Positions 28,678 through 39,257 are shown, numbered from the stretch's first letter. The stretch is DNA of 64,000 bases from CAVRQM01 sp963838805 (GCA_963838805.1 CAWISK010000007.1:1-64000); one strand, 5' to 3'. Notes: generated by a model not told the origin, from the letters alone. A program made the numbers and translations.

Positions 28678-29501
28678 GACCGACCGGCCGGCGCTTGGCA
28701 TCCTGGCCGGCGGCGGCAACCTTCCCGGCCGGGTCGCGGCGGCGGCGCAGGCCGCGGGCCGGATGGTGTTCATCGTCGGGCTGGAGGGCTACGCGGAACC
28801 GGAGGTGATCGCGCCCTATCCGCACGCGACCGCGCAACTCGGCGCCGCCGGGCGCATCCTCGCCTTGCTGCGCGAACGGAACTGCCATGATCTCGTGCTG
28901 ATCGGCCCGGTGCGCCGCCCCTCCATCCTCGACATCCGCCCGGACGTGGAGGGCACCCGCCTGCTGGCGACGGGTGGGGCGGGCGGCGTTCGGCGGAGAC
29001 GACGGCTTGCTGGCCGCGATCCATCGCGTGCTGGGCGAGGAGGGGTTTCGCGTGCTGGGCGCGCATGAGATCCTCACCGAGGCGGTGGGTGCCAGCGGCC
29101 TGCTGGGCAGCGTGACGCCCGATGCCCAGGCGCAGGCCGACATCGAGCGCGGCCGGGCGGTCCTGCACGCTCTCGGCAGCGTCGATGTAGGCCAAGCCTG
29201 CGTCGTGCAGCAAGGCATCGTGCTGGCGGTCGAGGCGGTCGAGGGCACCGACGCCATGCTGGCCCGCGCCGCCGGCCTGGCGCGACCCGGACCTGGCGGC
29301 GTCCTGGTGAAGCTGGTCAAGCCGGGCCAGGACCGCCGCACCGACCTGCCGACGATCGGGCCGCGCACCATCCATGCCGCCGCCGAGGCCGGGCTGCGCG
29401 GCGTCGCGTTCGAGGCGGGCGGCACCATCCTGGCCGAGCGCGAGGCCGCCATCGCGGCGGCGGACCGGATGGGGCTGTTCCTGCTGGGCGTCGATCCGTA
29501 A
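28670..29501 (+). CDS. lpxI: UDP-2,3-diacylglucosamine pyrophosphatase LpxI (one +1 shift)
   Basis: About 276 residues. This DUF1009 enzyme hydrolyses UDP-2,3-diacylglucosamine to lipid X and replaces LpxH in alphaproteobacteria. The N-terminal domain begins LGILAGGGNLPGRVAAAAQA, the hinge has the LIGPVRRPS block, and the C-terminal domain has AAFGGDDGLLAAIHRVLGEE and FEAGGTILAEREAAIAAADR. The frame breaks near 28975 (acgggtgggg; one G too many). lpxB, which normally follows, is absent; a glyoxalase gene comes next. Confidence 0.92.
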
Positions 29502-29531
29502 ACCGCTCCACCTGAACCGGAGGACACGAGC

Positions 29532-29948
29532 ATGAGCCAAACGACGAACACAGGTCAGGCTGGCCGCTACCTGCACACCATGCTGCGGGTGAAGAACCTG
29601 GAGGAGAGTGTCCGCTTCTACACCGACCAATTCGGCATGAAGGAATTGCGCCGCGTCGAGGTTCCCGAGGGCAAATATACGCTGGCGTTCATGGGCTACG
29701 GCGACGAGGCGACGCATACCGTGCTGGAGCTGACCTATAATTGGGGCCACGACCACCCGTATGAGATCGGCACGGCATTCGGCCATCTCGCGGTGGGTGT
29801 GCCCGACATCTACGCCACGGCGGAGCGGATGCGCGCGGCCGGGACCAAGATCAGCCGCGAGCCGGGGCCGGTGAAGTTCGGCACCACGCTGATCGCCTTC
29901 GTCGAAGACCCGGACGGCTACAAGATCGAGCTGATCCAGCGCGCGTAG
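29532..29948 (+). CDS. gloA: Lactoylglutathione lyase (glyoxalase I)
   Basis: 138 residues. It converts the methylglyoxal-glutathione hemithioacetal to S-lactoylglutathione. The four metal ligands of the GloA family are visible: His in YLHTMLRV, Glu in VLELTYNW, His in FGHLAVG and Glu in YKIELIQR. It starts at ATG 29532 after CCGGAGGACACG. It lies 30 bases after lpxI and is followed by the first 80-bp palindromic repeat. Confidence 0.95.
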   Translation: MSQTTNTGQAGRYLHTMLRVKNLEESVRFYTDQFGMKELRRVEVPEGKYTLAFMGYGDEATHTVLELTYNWGHDHPYEIGTAFGHLAVGVPDIYATAERMRAAGTKISREPGPVKFGTTLIAFVEDPDGYKIELIQRA

Positions 29949-29965
29949 TCCGGATCGTGTGGCTG

Positions 29966-30045
29966 CACCCTCACCCCGGCCCTCTCCCTTAGGGAGAGGG
30001 AGAGGACTGCCCCCTCTCCTTAAGGGAGAGGGCCGGGGTGAGAGT
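29966..30045 (+). repeat. 80-bp nested palindromic repeat, copy 1
   Basis: The outer arms caccctcaccccggccctctccc and the complementary ggagagggccggggtgag pair. Each arm itself contains the palindrome CCCTCTCC(n)GGAGAGGG. It fills the gap between gloA and ycjX. Near-identical copies lie at 32271 and 42691. Confidence 0.95.
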
Positions 30046-30068
30046 TTGCCCGCGCCATAGCCTTGGCC

Positions 30069-31412
30069 GTGGACCCCCTCTCCACCGTCCTCAATCTCTG
30101 GCCCGCGCGGCAGACGGTGCGCATCGGCGTCACCGGCCTCGCGCGCTCCGGCAAGACCGTGCTGCTGACCTCGCTCGCCGCCAATCTGCTGGCGGCGGGC
30201 GCCGGCCTGTCCACCTTGCCGGCGTTGCAGGCGCGCGCCGGCGGGCGGTTGCGCGTGGCGCTGGCGCCGCGCGGGGCCGAGTCGCTACCGCGCTTCGATT
30301 ACCAGAGCCATCTGGCATCGCTCGCCGCCGACCCGCCGCGCTGGCCGCAGCGTACCCAGGCCGTCTCGCTGCTGGCGCTCGATCTCGATATCGAGCGGTC
30401 CGGGATCACCGCAATCCTGCCGCCGCGGCGGCTGCGGCTGGAACTGCTCGACTATCCCGGCGAATGGCTGCTCGATTTGCCCATGCTCGCTCAGGATTTT
30501 TCCACCTGGTCCGAGGCCACGCTGCGCCGCCTGGATGGTCAGCCCGAGGCCGCTCCCTTCATGGGCTTCGCCCGCGGCTTGCCAAAGGCGGCTCCGGCCG
30601 ACGAGGCGCTGGCCCGGGAAGGGCACGCGCTGTACCTGGCGGCGCTACGCCGGCTGCGCGACGAGGCCGGGCTGTCGCTGCTGCAACCCGGGCGCTTCCT
30701 GATGCCGCCGCCGGGGCCGGCGCCGCCCTGGCTGGAGTTCTTTCCCTGTCCGGGCAGTTCGGCGCTCGCCGGATTGCTGGGCCGGCGCTACGACGCCTAC
30801 CGCGAGGCCGTGCGGCGCGATCTGCTGGCGCCCGGCTTCGGCCGGCTGGATCGGCTGGTGGTGCTGGCCGACGTGCTGAGCGCCCTGCATGACGGTGCGG
30901 TGGCCTTCGCCGATGTGGCCGCCGCTCTGTCCGCCGTCTCGGCGGCGCTGCACCGGCGCTCGACGCTGCTCTCGCTCCTGTCGTTCCTGGCCCCGCTCTG
31001 GCCGGTGCTGGGCGGCATCGGTCGGGTCGCCTATTGCGCCAGCAAGTCGGACCATGTGGCGCAGCGCCAGCGCGGCAACCTGGCTTCCCTGGTCCGCTCC
31101 ATGACCGGGCCGGTCGGCGGCAGCGAGGCCGCGTTCGCCATCGCCGCTGCCCGCTGCACGGAGGACATGGTCTGGACGCTTGACGGGCGGCCGGTCTCGG
31201 CGGTGCGCGGCCGCGTGGCGGGCGAGGGGCGGGCAGGGCGCTCCTATCCTGGCGAAGTGCCCGATCACGCGCCGGATGCAGCGTTCTGGGCGCACCCGTT
31301 CCTGGCGCTGCCGGATTTCGAGCCGCTGCGCGTGCCGCTGGACGGTCGCGGCGGCGTCGCCCATCTGGAGCTTGACCGGCTGCTGGCGTTCCTGCTCGAC
31401 GATCTGCTGTGA
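30069..31412 (+). CDS. ycjX: YcjX-family GTPase (DUF463)
   Basis: About 447 residues. The P-loop is GVTGLARSGKTVLLTSLAAN (about 18-37); the Walker B-like region is LLDYPGEWLLDLPM. The SKSDHVAQRQRGNL block near residue 330 is typical of DUF463 proteins, which in other bacteria belong to phage-shock or envelope-stress regulons. The start may be TTG 30063 or GTG 30069. It overlaps ycjF by 4 bases, and the pair is bracketed by two copies of the 80-bp palindrome. The biological role remains poorly known. Confidence 0.88.
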   Translation: MDPLSTVLNLWPARQTVRIGVTGLARSGKTVLLTSLAANLLAAGAGLSTLPALQARAGGRLRVALAPRGAESLPRFDYQSHLASLAADPPRWPQRTQAVSLLALDLDIERSGITAILPPRRLRLELLDYPGEWLLDLPMLAQDFSTWSEATLRRLDGQPEAAPFMGFARGLPKAAPADEALAREGHALYLAALRRLRDEAGLSLLQPGRFLMPPPGPAPPWLEFFPCPGSSALAGLLGRRYDAYREAVRRDLLAPGFGRLDRLVVLADVLSALHDGAVAFADVAAALSAVSAALHRRSTLLSLLSFLAPLWPVLGGIGRVAYCASKSDHVAQRQRGNLASLVRSMTGPVGGSEAAFAIAAARCTEDMVWTLDGRPVSAVRGRVAGEGRAGRSYPGEVPDHAPDAAFWAHPFLALPDFEPLRVPLDGRGGVAHLELDRLLAFLLDDLL

Positions 31413-32266
31413 CCGAGGATCCCCCCGTCCGTCCGCGCTTCGAGCTGGAGCAGCTTCGCTCCGAACGGTTCGAGCCCGAACCGCTGCCGGTCCCTGTCGC
31501 GGCGCAGCCGGCGCGCGGCATGGGAACGGTGACGCTCGGCCTGGCCGGGCTGTCCGTGCTGGTGGTGGGGCTCGCGGCGCTCGAAACCGGCAATTTCGTG
31601 GCGGCGCAATTCGCGCGCAGCGCCATCCTTGGCTGGACGACGCTGGCCGTGGCGGTCTCGGGCTTCGGGCTGCTGGGTGCGGGGCTGCTGCGCGAGCTGC
31701 GCGGCCTGTTCGGTCTGGAGCGCGTCGATTCGCTGCGCGCCGGCCTGGCCGATCCGGCGACGCGGCGGGATGCCGCGCGACGCTGGCTCGCCTCGCTGCC
31801 GGAAGGGGCGGCCCTGCTGCCAGCCGTGCTGGCGGCCAATGATCCGGACGCCATTCTCGCCCTGCTGCGGGCCGGGCCGGGCGCGGATTTGCATGTGCGC
31901 GCCCAGGCGCTGGGCCGGGTGGCGGCGGTGCAGATGCTTGCCCTGACCGCCGCGGTTCCCTCGCCTGCGCTGGACGGGCTGGCGGTCGCCTGGCGCGGCA
32001 TCCGACTGCTGCGCGAAATCGCGGCGCTGCACGGGATGCGCCCCGGCCTGTTCGGCACGCTGTCGCTGCTGCGCCGGGCCGCCGGGTCGGCGACCCAGGT
32101 TGCCGCCACAAGCTGGGCCGCCGATGTCGCGGTGCGCGGCGTGCTCTCCAACCCGCTGCTGGGTCACGTCGCGGGCGACCTGGCCGGCGCCGGGGTGGCG
32201 GCGCGGCGCATGATGGTGCTGGCCCGCGCGGCGGAGGCGGCATGCAGCCCGCTACCACCCGCGTGA
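31409..32266 (+). CDS. ycjF: YcjF-family inner membrane protein (DUF697)
   Basis: 285 residues. Two membrane helices near residues 40-60 and 72-95 (LGLAGLSVLVVGLAALETGN) are followed by a soluble domain with VDSLRAGLADPATRRDAARR and a conserved C-terminal helical region (GLAVAWRGIRLLREIAALHG and FGTLSLLRRAAGSATQVAAT). It always accompanies ycjX. It overlaps that gene and is followed by palindrome copy 2. Confidence 0.85.
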   Translation: MTEDPPVRPRFELEQLRSERFEPEPLPVPVAAQPARGMGTVTLGLAGLSVLVVGLAALETGNFVAAQFARSAILGWTTLAVAVSGFGLLGAGLLRELRGLFGLERVDSLRAGLADPATRRDAARRWLASLPEGAALLPAVLAANDPDAILALLRAGPGADLHVRAQALGRVAAVQMLALTAAVPSPALDGLAVAWRGIRLLREIAALHGMRPGLFGTLSLLRRAAGSATQVAATSWAADVAVRGVLSNPLLGHVAGDLAGAGVAARRMMVLARAAEAACSPLPPA

Positions 32267-32270
32267 GCGC

Positions 32271-32349
32271 CACCCTCACCCCGCCCTCTCCCTGAGGGAG
32301 AGGGAGCAGAATCCCCCTCTCCCTCAGGGAGAGGGCCGGGGTGAGGGTG
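32271..32349 (+). repeat. 80-bp nested palindromic repeat, copy 2
   Basis: Same structure as copies at 29966 and 42691 (caccctcacccc ... ggccggggtgagggt). It lies between ycjF and ruvB, ending 10 bases before the ruvB ATG, so it sits in the ruvB translation-initiation region. Confidence 0.95.
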
Positions 32350-32359
32350 TTCGCGCCCC

Positions 32360-33398
32360 ATGAGCGACGACCGCACCATCTCCGCCGCCCGCGCGCCGGA
32401 GGACGCGGCCGAAGCTACCCTGCGGCCGCAGACCCTGGCCGAGTTCACCGGCCAGCAGTCCAGCCGCGAGAACCTCGCCATCTTCATCACGGCCGCAAGA
32501 GACCGCTCGGAAGCCCTTGATCATGTGCTTCTTCACGGGCCGCCCGGCCTCGGCAAGACGACGCTCGCGCAGATCGTCGCTCGCGAACTGGGCGTGGGCT
32601 TCCGCGCCACCTCCGGCCCGGTGATCCAGCGCGCGGGCGATCTCGCGGCGATCCTCACCAATCTGCAGCCGCGCGACGTGCTGTTCATCGACGAGATCCA
32701 TCGGCTGCAACCGGCGATCGAGGAAGTGCTCTATCCGGCGATGGAGGACTTCCAGCTCGATCTCATCATCGGCGAGGGGCCGGCGGCGCGCAGCGTGCGC
32801 ATCGACCTCGCCCCGTTCACGCTGGTCGGCGCCACCACCCGAGCCGGCCTGCTGGCCACGCCCTTGCGCGATCGTTTCGGCATCCCGCTGCGGCTGGTGT
32901 TCTATACGCCTGAGGAACTGGCCCGCATCGTCGCACGCGGCGCCGAGAAGCTCGACTTCGTGCTGACAGCCGACGGTGCGACCGAGATCGCCCGCCGCTC
33001 GCGTGGCACGCCGCGCATCGCCGGCCGCCTGCTGCGCCGGGTGCGCGATTTCGCGCATGTGGCGGGCGACAGGCCGGTGGACCGCGCCATCGCCGACGCC
33101 GCCCTGCTGCGGCTGGAGGTCGATGCGCTCGGCCTCGATGGCATGGACCGCCGCTATCTCCGCCGCATCGCCGAACACCATGCGGGCGGGCCGGTGGGCG
33201 TCGAGACCCTGGCGGCGGCGCTTGGCGGAGGCGCGCGACACGCTGGAGGACGTGGTGGAGCCCTATCTGATCCAGGAGGGTCTGGTGCTGCGGACCAGCC
33301 GCGGCCGCGTGCTGGGCGAGCGCGGCTGGCGGCACCTCGGCCTCATGCCGCCAGCCGGTCCGCAGCCGATGCTGGATTTGCTGGGACCGGATGAATGA
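32360..33398 (+). CDS. ruvB: Holliday junction branch migration ATPase RuvB (one +1 shift)
   Basis: About 345 residues after correction. Walker A is HGPPGLGKTTLAQIV (about 60-75), Walker B LFIDEIHRL, sensor 1 VGATTRAG, and the arginine-finger region RDRFGI. The C-terminal winged helix has DVVEPYLIQEGLVLRTSRGR. The frame jumps near 33222, where gcgcttggcggagg should read GCGCTTGCGGAGG (ALAEARDTLED); the span is 3n+1. ruvA and ruvC are not in the window. The stop overlaps ybgC (ATGA). Confidence 0.92.
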
Positions 33399-33870
33399 TC
33401 GTCCATCCCGGCTCCACGCCCCCGCGCGGCGGGCACCGCTATGTGACTCGCGTTTATTACGAGGACACCGATGCCGGGGGCGTCGTCTATCATGCCAACT
33501 ATCTGCGCATGGCCGAGCGGGCGCGCACGGAGGCGCTGCGCGAACTGGGCGTGCCGCACGCGGACTTGACGGCCCAGCACGGTCTATTCTTCATGGTGCG
33601 GCGCATCAAATTGGACTATGCCGCCCCGGCACGGCTCGACGAGGCGGTGGCGGTGGTGACGCGGCCGGTCGCCATCGGTCCGGCTACTATCGAGCTGCGC
33701 CAATCGTTCTTCCGCGATGACGGTCGGCCGGCAACTCGGCCGCTGGTTGTAGCGGATGTGCTGCTCGCATGCGTTGGCCGCTCCGCGCGTGAGGGTGCGG
33801 GGCTCCGGCCGGCGCGGATACCGGATCGCTGGCGCGCCGCCCTGGCGCGACTGGCCGCAGAAGAGGATTG

Positions 33871-33871
<1 letters not shown>
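33395..33871 (+). CDS. ybgC: Tol-Pal system acyl-CoA thioesterase YbgC
   Basis: 158 residues, hot-dog fold. The 4-hydroxybenzoyl-CoA thioesterase signature YYEDTDAGGVVYHANYLRMA gives the catalytic Asp and His region. It heads the Tol-Pal operon as in most proteobacteria, overlapping ruvB by 4 bases and tolQ by one. Its thioesterase acts on acyl-CoA/ACP, and the link to Tol function is unclear. Confidence 0.92.
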
Positions 33872-34593
<722 letters not shown>

Positions 34594-34635
34594 TGCCGGG
34601 CGCAGCCGTACCTACGCCTCGGCAGGAACAAGCTG

Positions 34636-35166
<531 letters not shown>

Positions 35167-35178
35167 GGACTTGCCGGC

Positions 35179-36163
35179 ATGACTCCCGGGCTGAAGCGTG
35201 GCGCGACCGCCTCGGCGATCCTGCACGCGGCGCTGATCGTGGCGCTGCTGGTCGGCCTGCCGCGACACGACGCCGCCGGATCAGCCGCCGGAGGCCGAGG
35301 TGGAGATGGCGTTCGTGCCGGGTCCTCCGCAGAAGGTCACGAAGGCCGACAAGCAGTCCGACACGCCGGCGCCGGCCGTGGCGCCGACGCCCAACCCCGT
35401 GCCGCCGGCGGACCAGAAGCCGCTGCCGACGCCGCCGGAACCACCGCCCCCGCCGCCGCCACCGCCGCCACCCCCGCCGCCTCCGCCCGAGGTGGCGCCG
35501 GCGCCGCCAGTGCCCTCGCCGGCCGCCCCGCCGCCGCCACCGCCGGCGCCCACGCCGACACCCAAGCCTCCACCCCCGCCGCCGCCACTGAAGGCGGCCC
35601 CGGTGAAGCCGCCGCCGGCACCGCCGCCGCAGCCGAAGCGGCCGCCGCCGCCCAAGCCGGTGCCGTCGCCGCCCAGCCAGACCAGCCAGCCGAACGAGAC
35701 CAAGAACCCGGCCCCGGACACGCAGGCGCTGGACAATACGCTGGAGAAGCTGCGCTCGATGCTGAAGCAGACGCAGCCGCCGAAGGCGAAATACAATCCG
35801 CCGCAGGGCGGAGCGGCCAAAATCGGCGGCGCCATCAATGGCGACATCACCGCCCTGCTGACCGGCGAGCAGCGCGGCGCCATCGGCGATCAGGTGCGCG
35901 AGTGCTGGACCAAGGACGCAGGCGCGCTCGACCTGGACAAGATGAGCGTGGTGCTGCTGGTCACGGTGGACCAGTCCGGCATCGCCCGCGATGCGGTGGT
36001 GGCGCCCGAAAGCCAGGGCCGCATGAGCGACCCGCGCTTCGCGGCCTTCGCCGAGCGGGCGGTGCGCGCGCCGCTCGAGGCTCGCTGTTCCGACTTCAGC
36101 AAGATGATCCCGGCCCGCGAGCTGGGCCATATCGACCGGCTGAAGTTCCTGTTCCGTCCGTGA
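35179..36163 (+). CDS. tolA: TolA-like energy transducer with proline-rich linker (one +1 shift)
   Basis: About 327 residues after correction. The N-terminal helix (ATASAILHAALIVALLVGLP) anchors it to TolQR. Past a frame break near 35275 (gacgccgccggatcag, one base too many) comes MAFVPGPPQKVTKADKQSDT, then over 100 residues of proline-rich linker with long polyproline runs, then a TonB-like C-terminal domain (LTGEQRGAIGDQVRECWTKD, FAAFAERAVRAPLEARCSDF). E. coli TolA uses an Ala/Lys helical linker; the polyproline version would be a stiff TonB-like rod. The identity rests mainly on position between tolR and tolB. Confidence 0.85.
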
Positions 36164-36180
36164 TTGTGTGAGGTAGGACC

Positions 36181-37599
36181 ATGACGAACATCGATCGGCT
36201 CGGGTTGGCGCGCATCGGCCGGCGCGGTCTGGTGGCGGGCGGCGCGTCCCTGCTGGCGATCCCCGGCCTTGCGCGCGCGCAATCGCTGCTGGGCGGCGGG
36301 GCGCCCGCCGCCCCCACGCCCGCGCCACAGCAATTGACGCCGCCCGCCGCCGCGGCGCCGGGCGGTCCCAACTCGCAGATCGTGGTGGACCGCGCCCACG
36401 CGGCGCCCATCCCCATCGCCATCACCCCGCTCGGCGGCGGCCCGCTCGGGGCGCAGATCGCCTCGGTGGTGACCGCCGATCTGCAGAATTGCGGCCTGTT
36501 CCAGCCGATCAACCAAGCCGCCTATGGCGCCGCGCCCGAGGCCGCGGTGCCCAACTTCACCAACTGGAAGGCGCTGGGCGCGCAGGCGCTGGTCACCGGC
36601 ACCGTGGCCGACCAGGGCGATTCGCTGCGCGTCGAGTTCCGGCTGTGGGACGTGCTGCCAGGCACCCAGGCGCTGGGCACCGCCTTCACCACGCCCGCCA
36701 ACAACTGGCGCCGCGTGGCCCACAAGATCGCGGACGCCGTCTATGAGCGGCTGATCGGCGACAAGGGTTATTTCGACACCCGAATCGTCTATGTAGCCGA
36801 GACCGGGCCGAAGGGGCGGCGGACCAAGCGGCTCGCCATCATGGACCAGGACGCCGCCAACAACCGCTTCCTCACCGACGGCAGCTCGCTGGTGCTGACG
36901 CCGCGCTTCGCGCCGAACAGCGACAGCATCGCCTTCATGAGCTATGCCGGCAACCGGCCGCGCGTGTACCTGTTCAACTTGGCGACCGGCCGGGAGCGCG
37001 TGCTGGGCGATTTCTCGGGCATCACCCTCTCGCCGCGCTTCAGCCCGGATGGCAGCAGCGTGGTGATGGCGCAGACGCATGGCGGCGGCTCGGATATCTA
37101 CGTGGTGAGCCTTGGCGGCGGCAGCCGGCGGCTGACCGACAGTGGCGCAATCGACGTCTCGCCCTGCTACAGCCCGGACGGCAGCCAGATCGTCTTCAAC
37201 TCCGATCGCGGCGGCGACCAGCAGCTCTATGTCATGGGGGCCGATGGCGGCGGCGCGCGGCGCATCAGCTTCGGCCGGGGGCGCTATGCCGACCCGGTCT
37301 GGTCGCCGCGCGGCGACCTGATCGCCTTCACCCGGTTCGGCGGCGGCAATTTCGCGATCGGCGTGATGAAGCCGGATGGCAGCGGCGAGCGAATCCTTTC
37401 GCAGGGCTACTTCGTCGAGGGGCCGAGTTTCTGCCCGAACGGGCGCGTGCTGATGTTCTACCGCCAGACGGCGTCCGGCAGCCGCGGCGAGGGCTATTCC
37501 TCGCGACTGGTCTCGATCGACATCACCGGCTTCAACGAACGCGAGGTAATGACGCCGACGGACGGCTCGGATCCCGCCTGGGGACCGCTGCTGGCCTGA
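36181..37599 (+). CDS. tolB: Tol-Pal periplasmic beta-propeller TolB
   Basis: 472 residues. The signal region contains twin arginines (RIGRRGLVAGGASLLAIPGL) ending at an ARAQS cleavage site, more like a Tat than a Sec signal. The N-terminal domain follows (VVDRAHAAPIPIAITPLGGG, ITGTVADQGD-like region). The six-bladed propeller repeats are of the type FSPDGSSVVMAQTHGGGSDI and YSPDGSQIVFNSDRGGDQQL. TolB bridges Pal and TolA. It lies 18 bases after tolA. Confidence 0.94.
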   Translation: MTNIDRLGLARIGRRGLVAGGASLLAIPGLARAQSLLGGGAPAAPTPAPQQLTPPAAAAPGGPNSQIVVDRAHAAPIPIAITPLGGGPLGAQIASVVTADLQNCGLFQPINQAAYGAAPEAAVPNFTNWKALGAQALVTGTVADQGDSLRVEFRLWDVLPGTQALGTAFTTPANNWRRVAHKIADAVYERLIGDKGYFDTRIVYVAETGPKGRRTKRLAIMDQDAANNRFLTDGSSLVLTPRFAPNSDSIAFMSYAGNRPRVYLFNLATGRERVLGDFSGITLSPRFSPDGSSVVMAQTHGGGSDIYVVSLGGGSRRLTDSGAIDVSPCYSPDGSQIVFNSDRGGDQQLYVMGADGGGARRISFGRGRYADPVWSPRGDLIAFTRFGGGNFAIGVMKPDGSGERILSQGYFVEGPSFCPNGRVLMFYRQTASGSRGEGYSSRLVSIDITGFNEREVMTPTDGSDPAWGPLLA

Positions 37600-37789
37600 G
37601 CCGGGCGATCGCAAGTAGATTCGTCGTGAGCAGGGCCGTCATGTGACGGTTGCGTTGCGACCGACCTTGACCGGCTTCGTTACGGCTACTAAGCGCCTGT
37701 TTGTTCTTGCTGCGTTGCCTTCGTGGTTGGCTGGGCGCGCGCGGCGAGTCGATGACCAACGCGACTGAACTCTCCAAGGACACCGACAC

Positions 37790-38269
37790 ATGAAAATGAA
37801 GCTCATCGCCGCCGTGGCACTGGCCTCGTTGCTGGCCGCTTGCAGCACGCCACCCAAGCCCACCGCCGTCTCGACCGGTGCCGGCAACGCGGCGGCGAAC
37901 GCCGGCCCCGCCCCGGGCAGCCAGGAAGATCTGGTAGCCAAGGCCGGCGATCGCGTGTTCTTCGCGTTCGACAAGTCGAATCTGAGCAGCGAGGCGCAAG
38001 GCACGCTGGATCGCCAGGCGTCCTTCCTGCAGCAGTACCCGCAGGACCGCGTGCAGATCGCCGGCAATACCGACGAGCGTGGCACCGAGGAATACAACAT
38101 CGCGCTCGGCCAGCGCCGCGCCAACTCGGCGCGCGACTATCTGGTGGCGAAGGGTGTTCCCAGCTCGAGCATCACCACCATCAGCTACGGCAAGAGCCGG
38201 CCGACGGCGTTGGGCTCGGACGAGCAGGCCTGGGCGCAGAACCGCAACGCGATCACCACGATCCAGTGA
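37790..38269 (+). CDS. pal: Peptidoglycan-associated lipoprotein Pal
   Basis: 159 residues. The lipobox is in LASLLAACSTP (Cys about 19). The OmpA-like domain binds diaminopimelate peptidoglycan: FAFDKSNLSSEAQGTLDRQA, then GNTDERGTEEYNIALGQRRA. ATG 37790 follows an AAGGACACC. A 190-base gap separates it from tolB, so it may have its own promoter, though none is clear. An intrinsic terminator follows. Confidence 0.95.
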   Translation: MKMKLIAAVALASLLAACSTPPKPTAVSTGAGNAAANAGPAPGSQEDLVAKAGDRVFFAFDKSNLSSEAQGTLDRQASFLQQYPQDRVQIAGNTDERGTEEYNIALGQRRANSARDYLVAKGVPSSSITTISYGKSRPTALGSDEQAWAQNRNAITTIQ

Positions 38270-38298
38270 TCCCCGCCGCGGCGGGGCGGCGTACTCGC

Positions 38299-38330
38299 AA
38301 AACCGGCGGCGCAGGTCGCCGGTTTTTCTT
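38299..38330 (+). terminator. Intrinsic terminator after pal
   Basis: The stem aaaaccggcg / cgccggtttt encloses loop gcgcaggt and is followed by a T-rich tail (tttttctt). It is the clearest Rho-independent terminator in the window and would separate pal from cpoB. Confidence 0.85.
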
Positions 38331-38381
38331 TGCATGATGGGCAGGGTATCCTTGCGGGCGCATCGGCGTGGAGAGACCAGC

Positions 38382-39257
38382 ATGAGCAGGCTGCCGACCC
38401 TCGGCATGGCATTCGGCGTGACGCTCGCCGTCCTGGCAGCGCCGGCCGCGCGTGCGCAGATGGAAAGCCGCGAGGCCATCGCTCTGCAGAACCAGATCCT
38501 GGAACTGCGCCACGAGGTGGAGCAGATGCGGGCGCAGGGAGGAGTGCAGGGCGGCGCACCCGTCTACGAGGCGCCTCCACCTGCCGCTCCGGCCCAATCG
38601 GGCGATCTCAGCGCGCAGTTGCTCGACCGGGTGAGTCAGCTCGAGGATCAGGTGCGCCAGTTGCGCGGCCGCATCGACGAGGTGGACAATGCGCGCCAGC
38701 AGTCGGAGGCGGACCTCGCCAAGCAGATCGGGGATCTCCAGTTCAAGATGAACGGTGGCGCCGGGGCAGGCGCGCCAGCGGTCGCTCCCGGACCGGCAAT
38801 GAGCCCGCCGCCCGCCACCCTGGGCGGCCGGACTCCGGCCGCAGGCCCGCCGGCACTGCCGCCGCCGCAGCGCCGCACGCCGGAAGTGGCGCTGGCCGCC
38901 GGCAATGCCGCGCTGGCGCGGCGCGACTACGCGGGTGCGGAGGCGGCCGCGCGCGACGTGCTCGCGACCGGACGTGGCCCGCGCGCCGCCGATGCCCAAT
39001 ACATGCTGGCGCAGGCTCTGGCCGGCCAGCGCAATTACCCGGCCGCCGCCGTGGCCTTCGACGATGCCTACCGGCGCAATCCGCGCGGCGTTCGTGCCCC
39101 GGACAGCCTGATCGGACTGGCCAACTCGCTGGTCGTGATCGGCGACAAGAAGGCTGCGTGCCAGACGCTCGACAAGCTGCGCGCGGAGTTTCCCGCGCCG
39201 CGCGCCGATCTGCGGTCATCAATCGCGGCCGCTCGCGGCCGGGCCGGCTGCCGCTGA
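38382..39257 (+). CDS. cpoB: Cell division coordinator CpoB (YbgF)
   Basis: 291 residues. The signal peptide ends near ARAQ (about 25). A coiled coil follows (ALQNQILELRHEVEQMRAQG and LLDRVSQLEDQVRQLRGRID), then a Pro/Ala linker. TPR repeats begin VALAAGNAALARRDYAGAEA and run to the C-terminus. CpoB couples Tol to peptidoglycan synthesis at septation. It lies beyond the pal terminator, so it probably needs its own promoter. Confidence 0.93.
   Translation: MSRLPTLGMAFGVTLAVLAAPAARAQMESREAIALQNQILELRHEVEQMRAQGGVQGGAPVYEAPPPAAPAQSGDLSAQLLDRVSQLEDQVRQLRGRIDEVDNARQQSEADLAKQIGDLQFKMNGGAGAGAPAVAPGPAMSPPPATLGGRTPAAGPPALPPPQRRTPEVALAAGNAALARRDYAGAEAAARDVLATGRGPRAADAQYMLAQALAGQRNYPAAAVAFDDAYRRNPRGVRAPDSLIGLANSLVVIGDKKAACQTLDKLRAEFPAPRADLRSSIAAARGRAGCR

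Noticed and set aside
37667..37692. Promoter for pal (ttgacc ... tactaa)
   Set aside because: The spacing of 14 bases and weak -10 match do not support a call, although the 190-base gap makes a promoter plausible somewhere.
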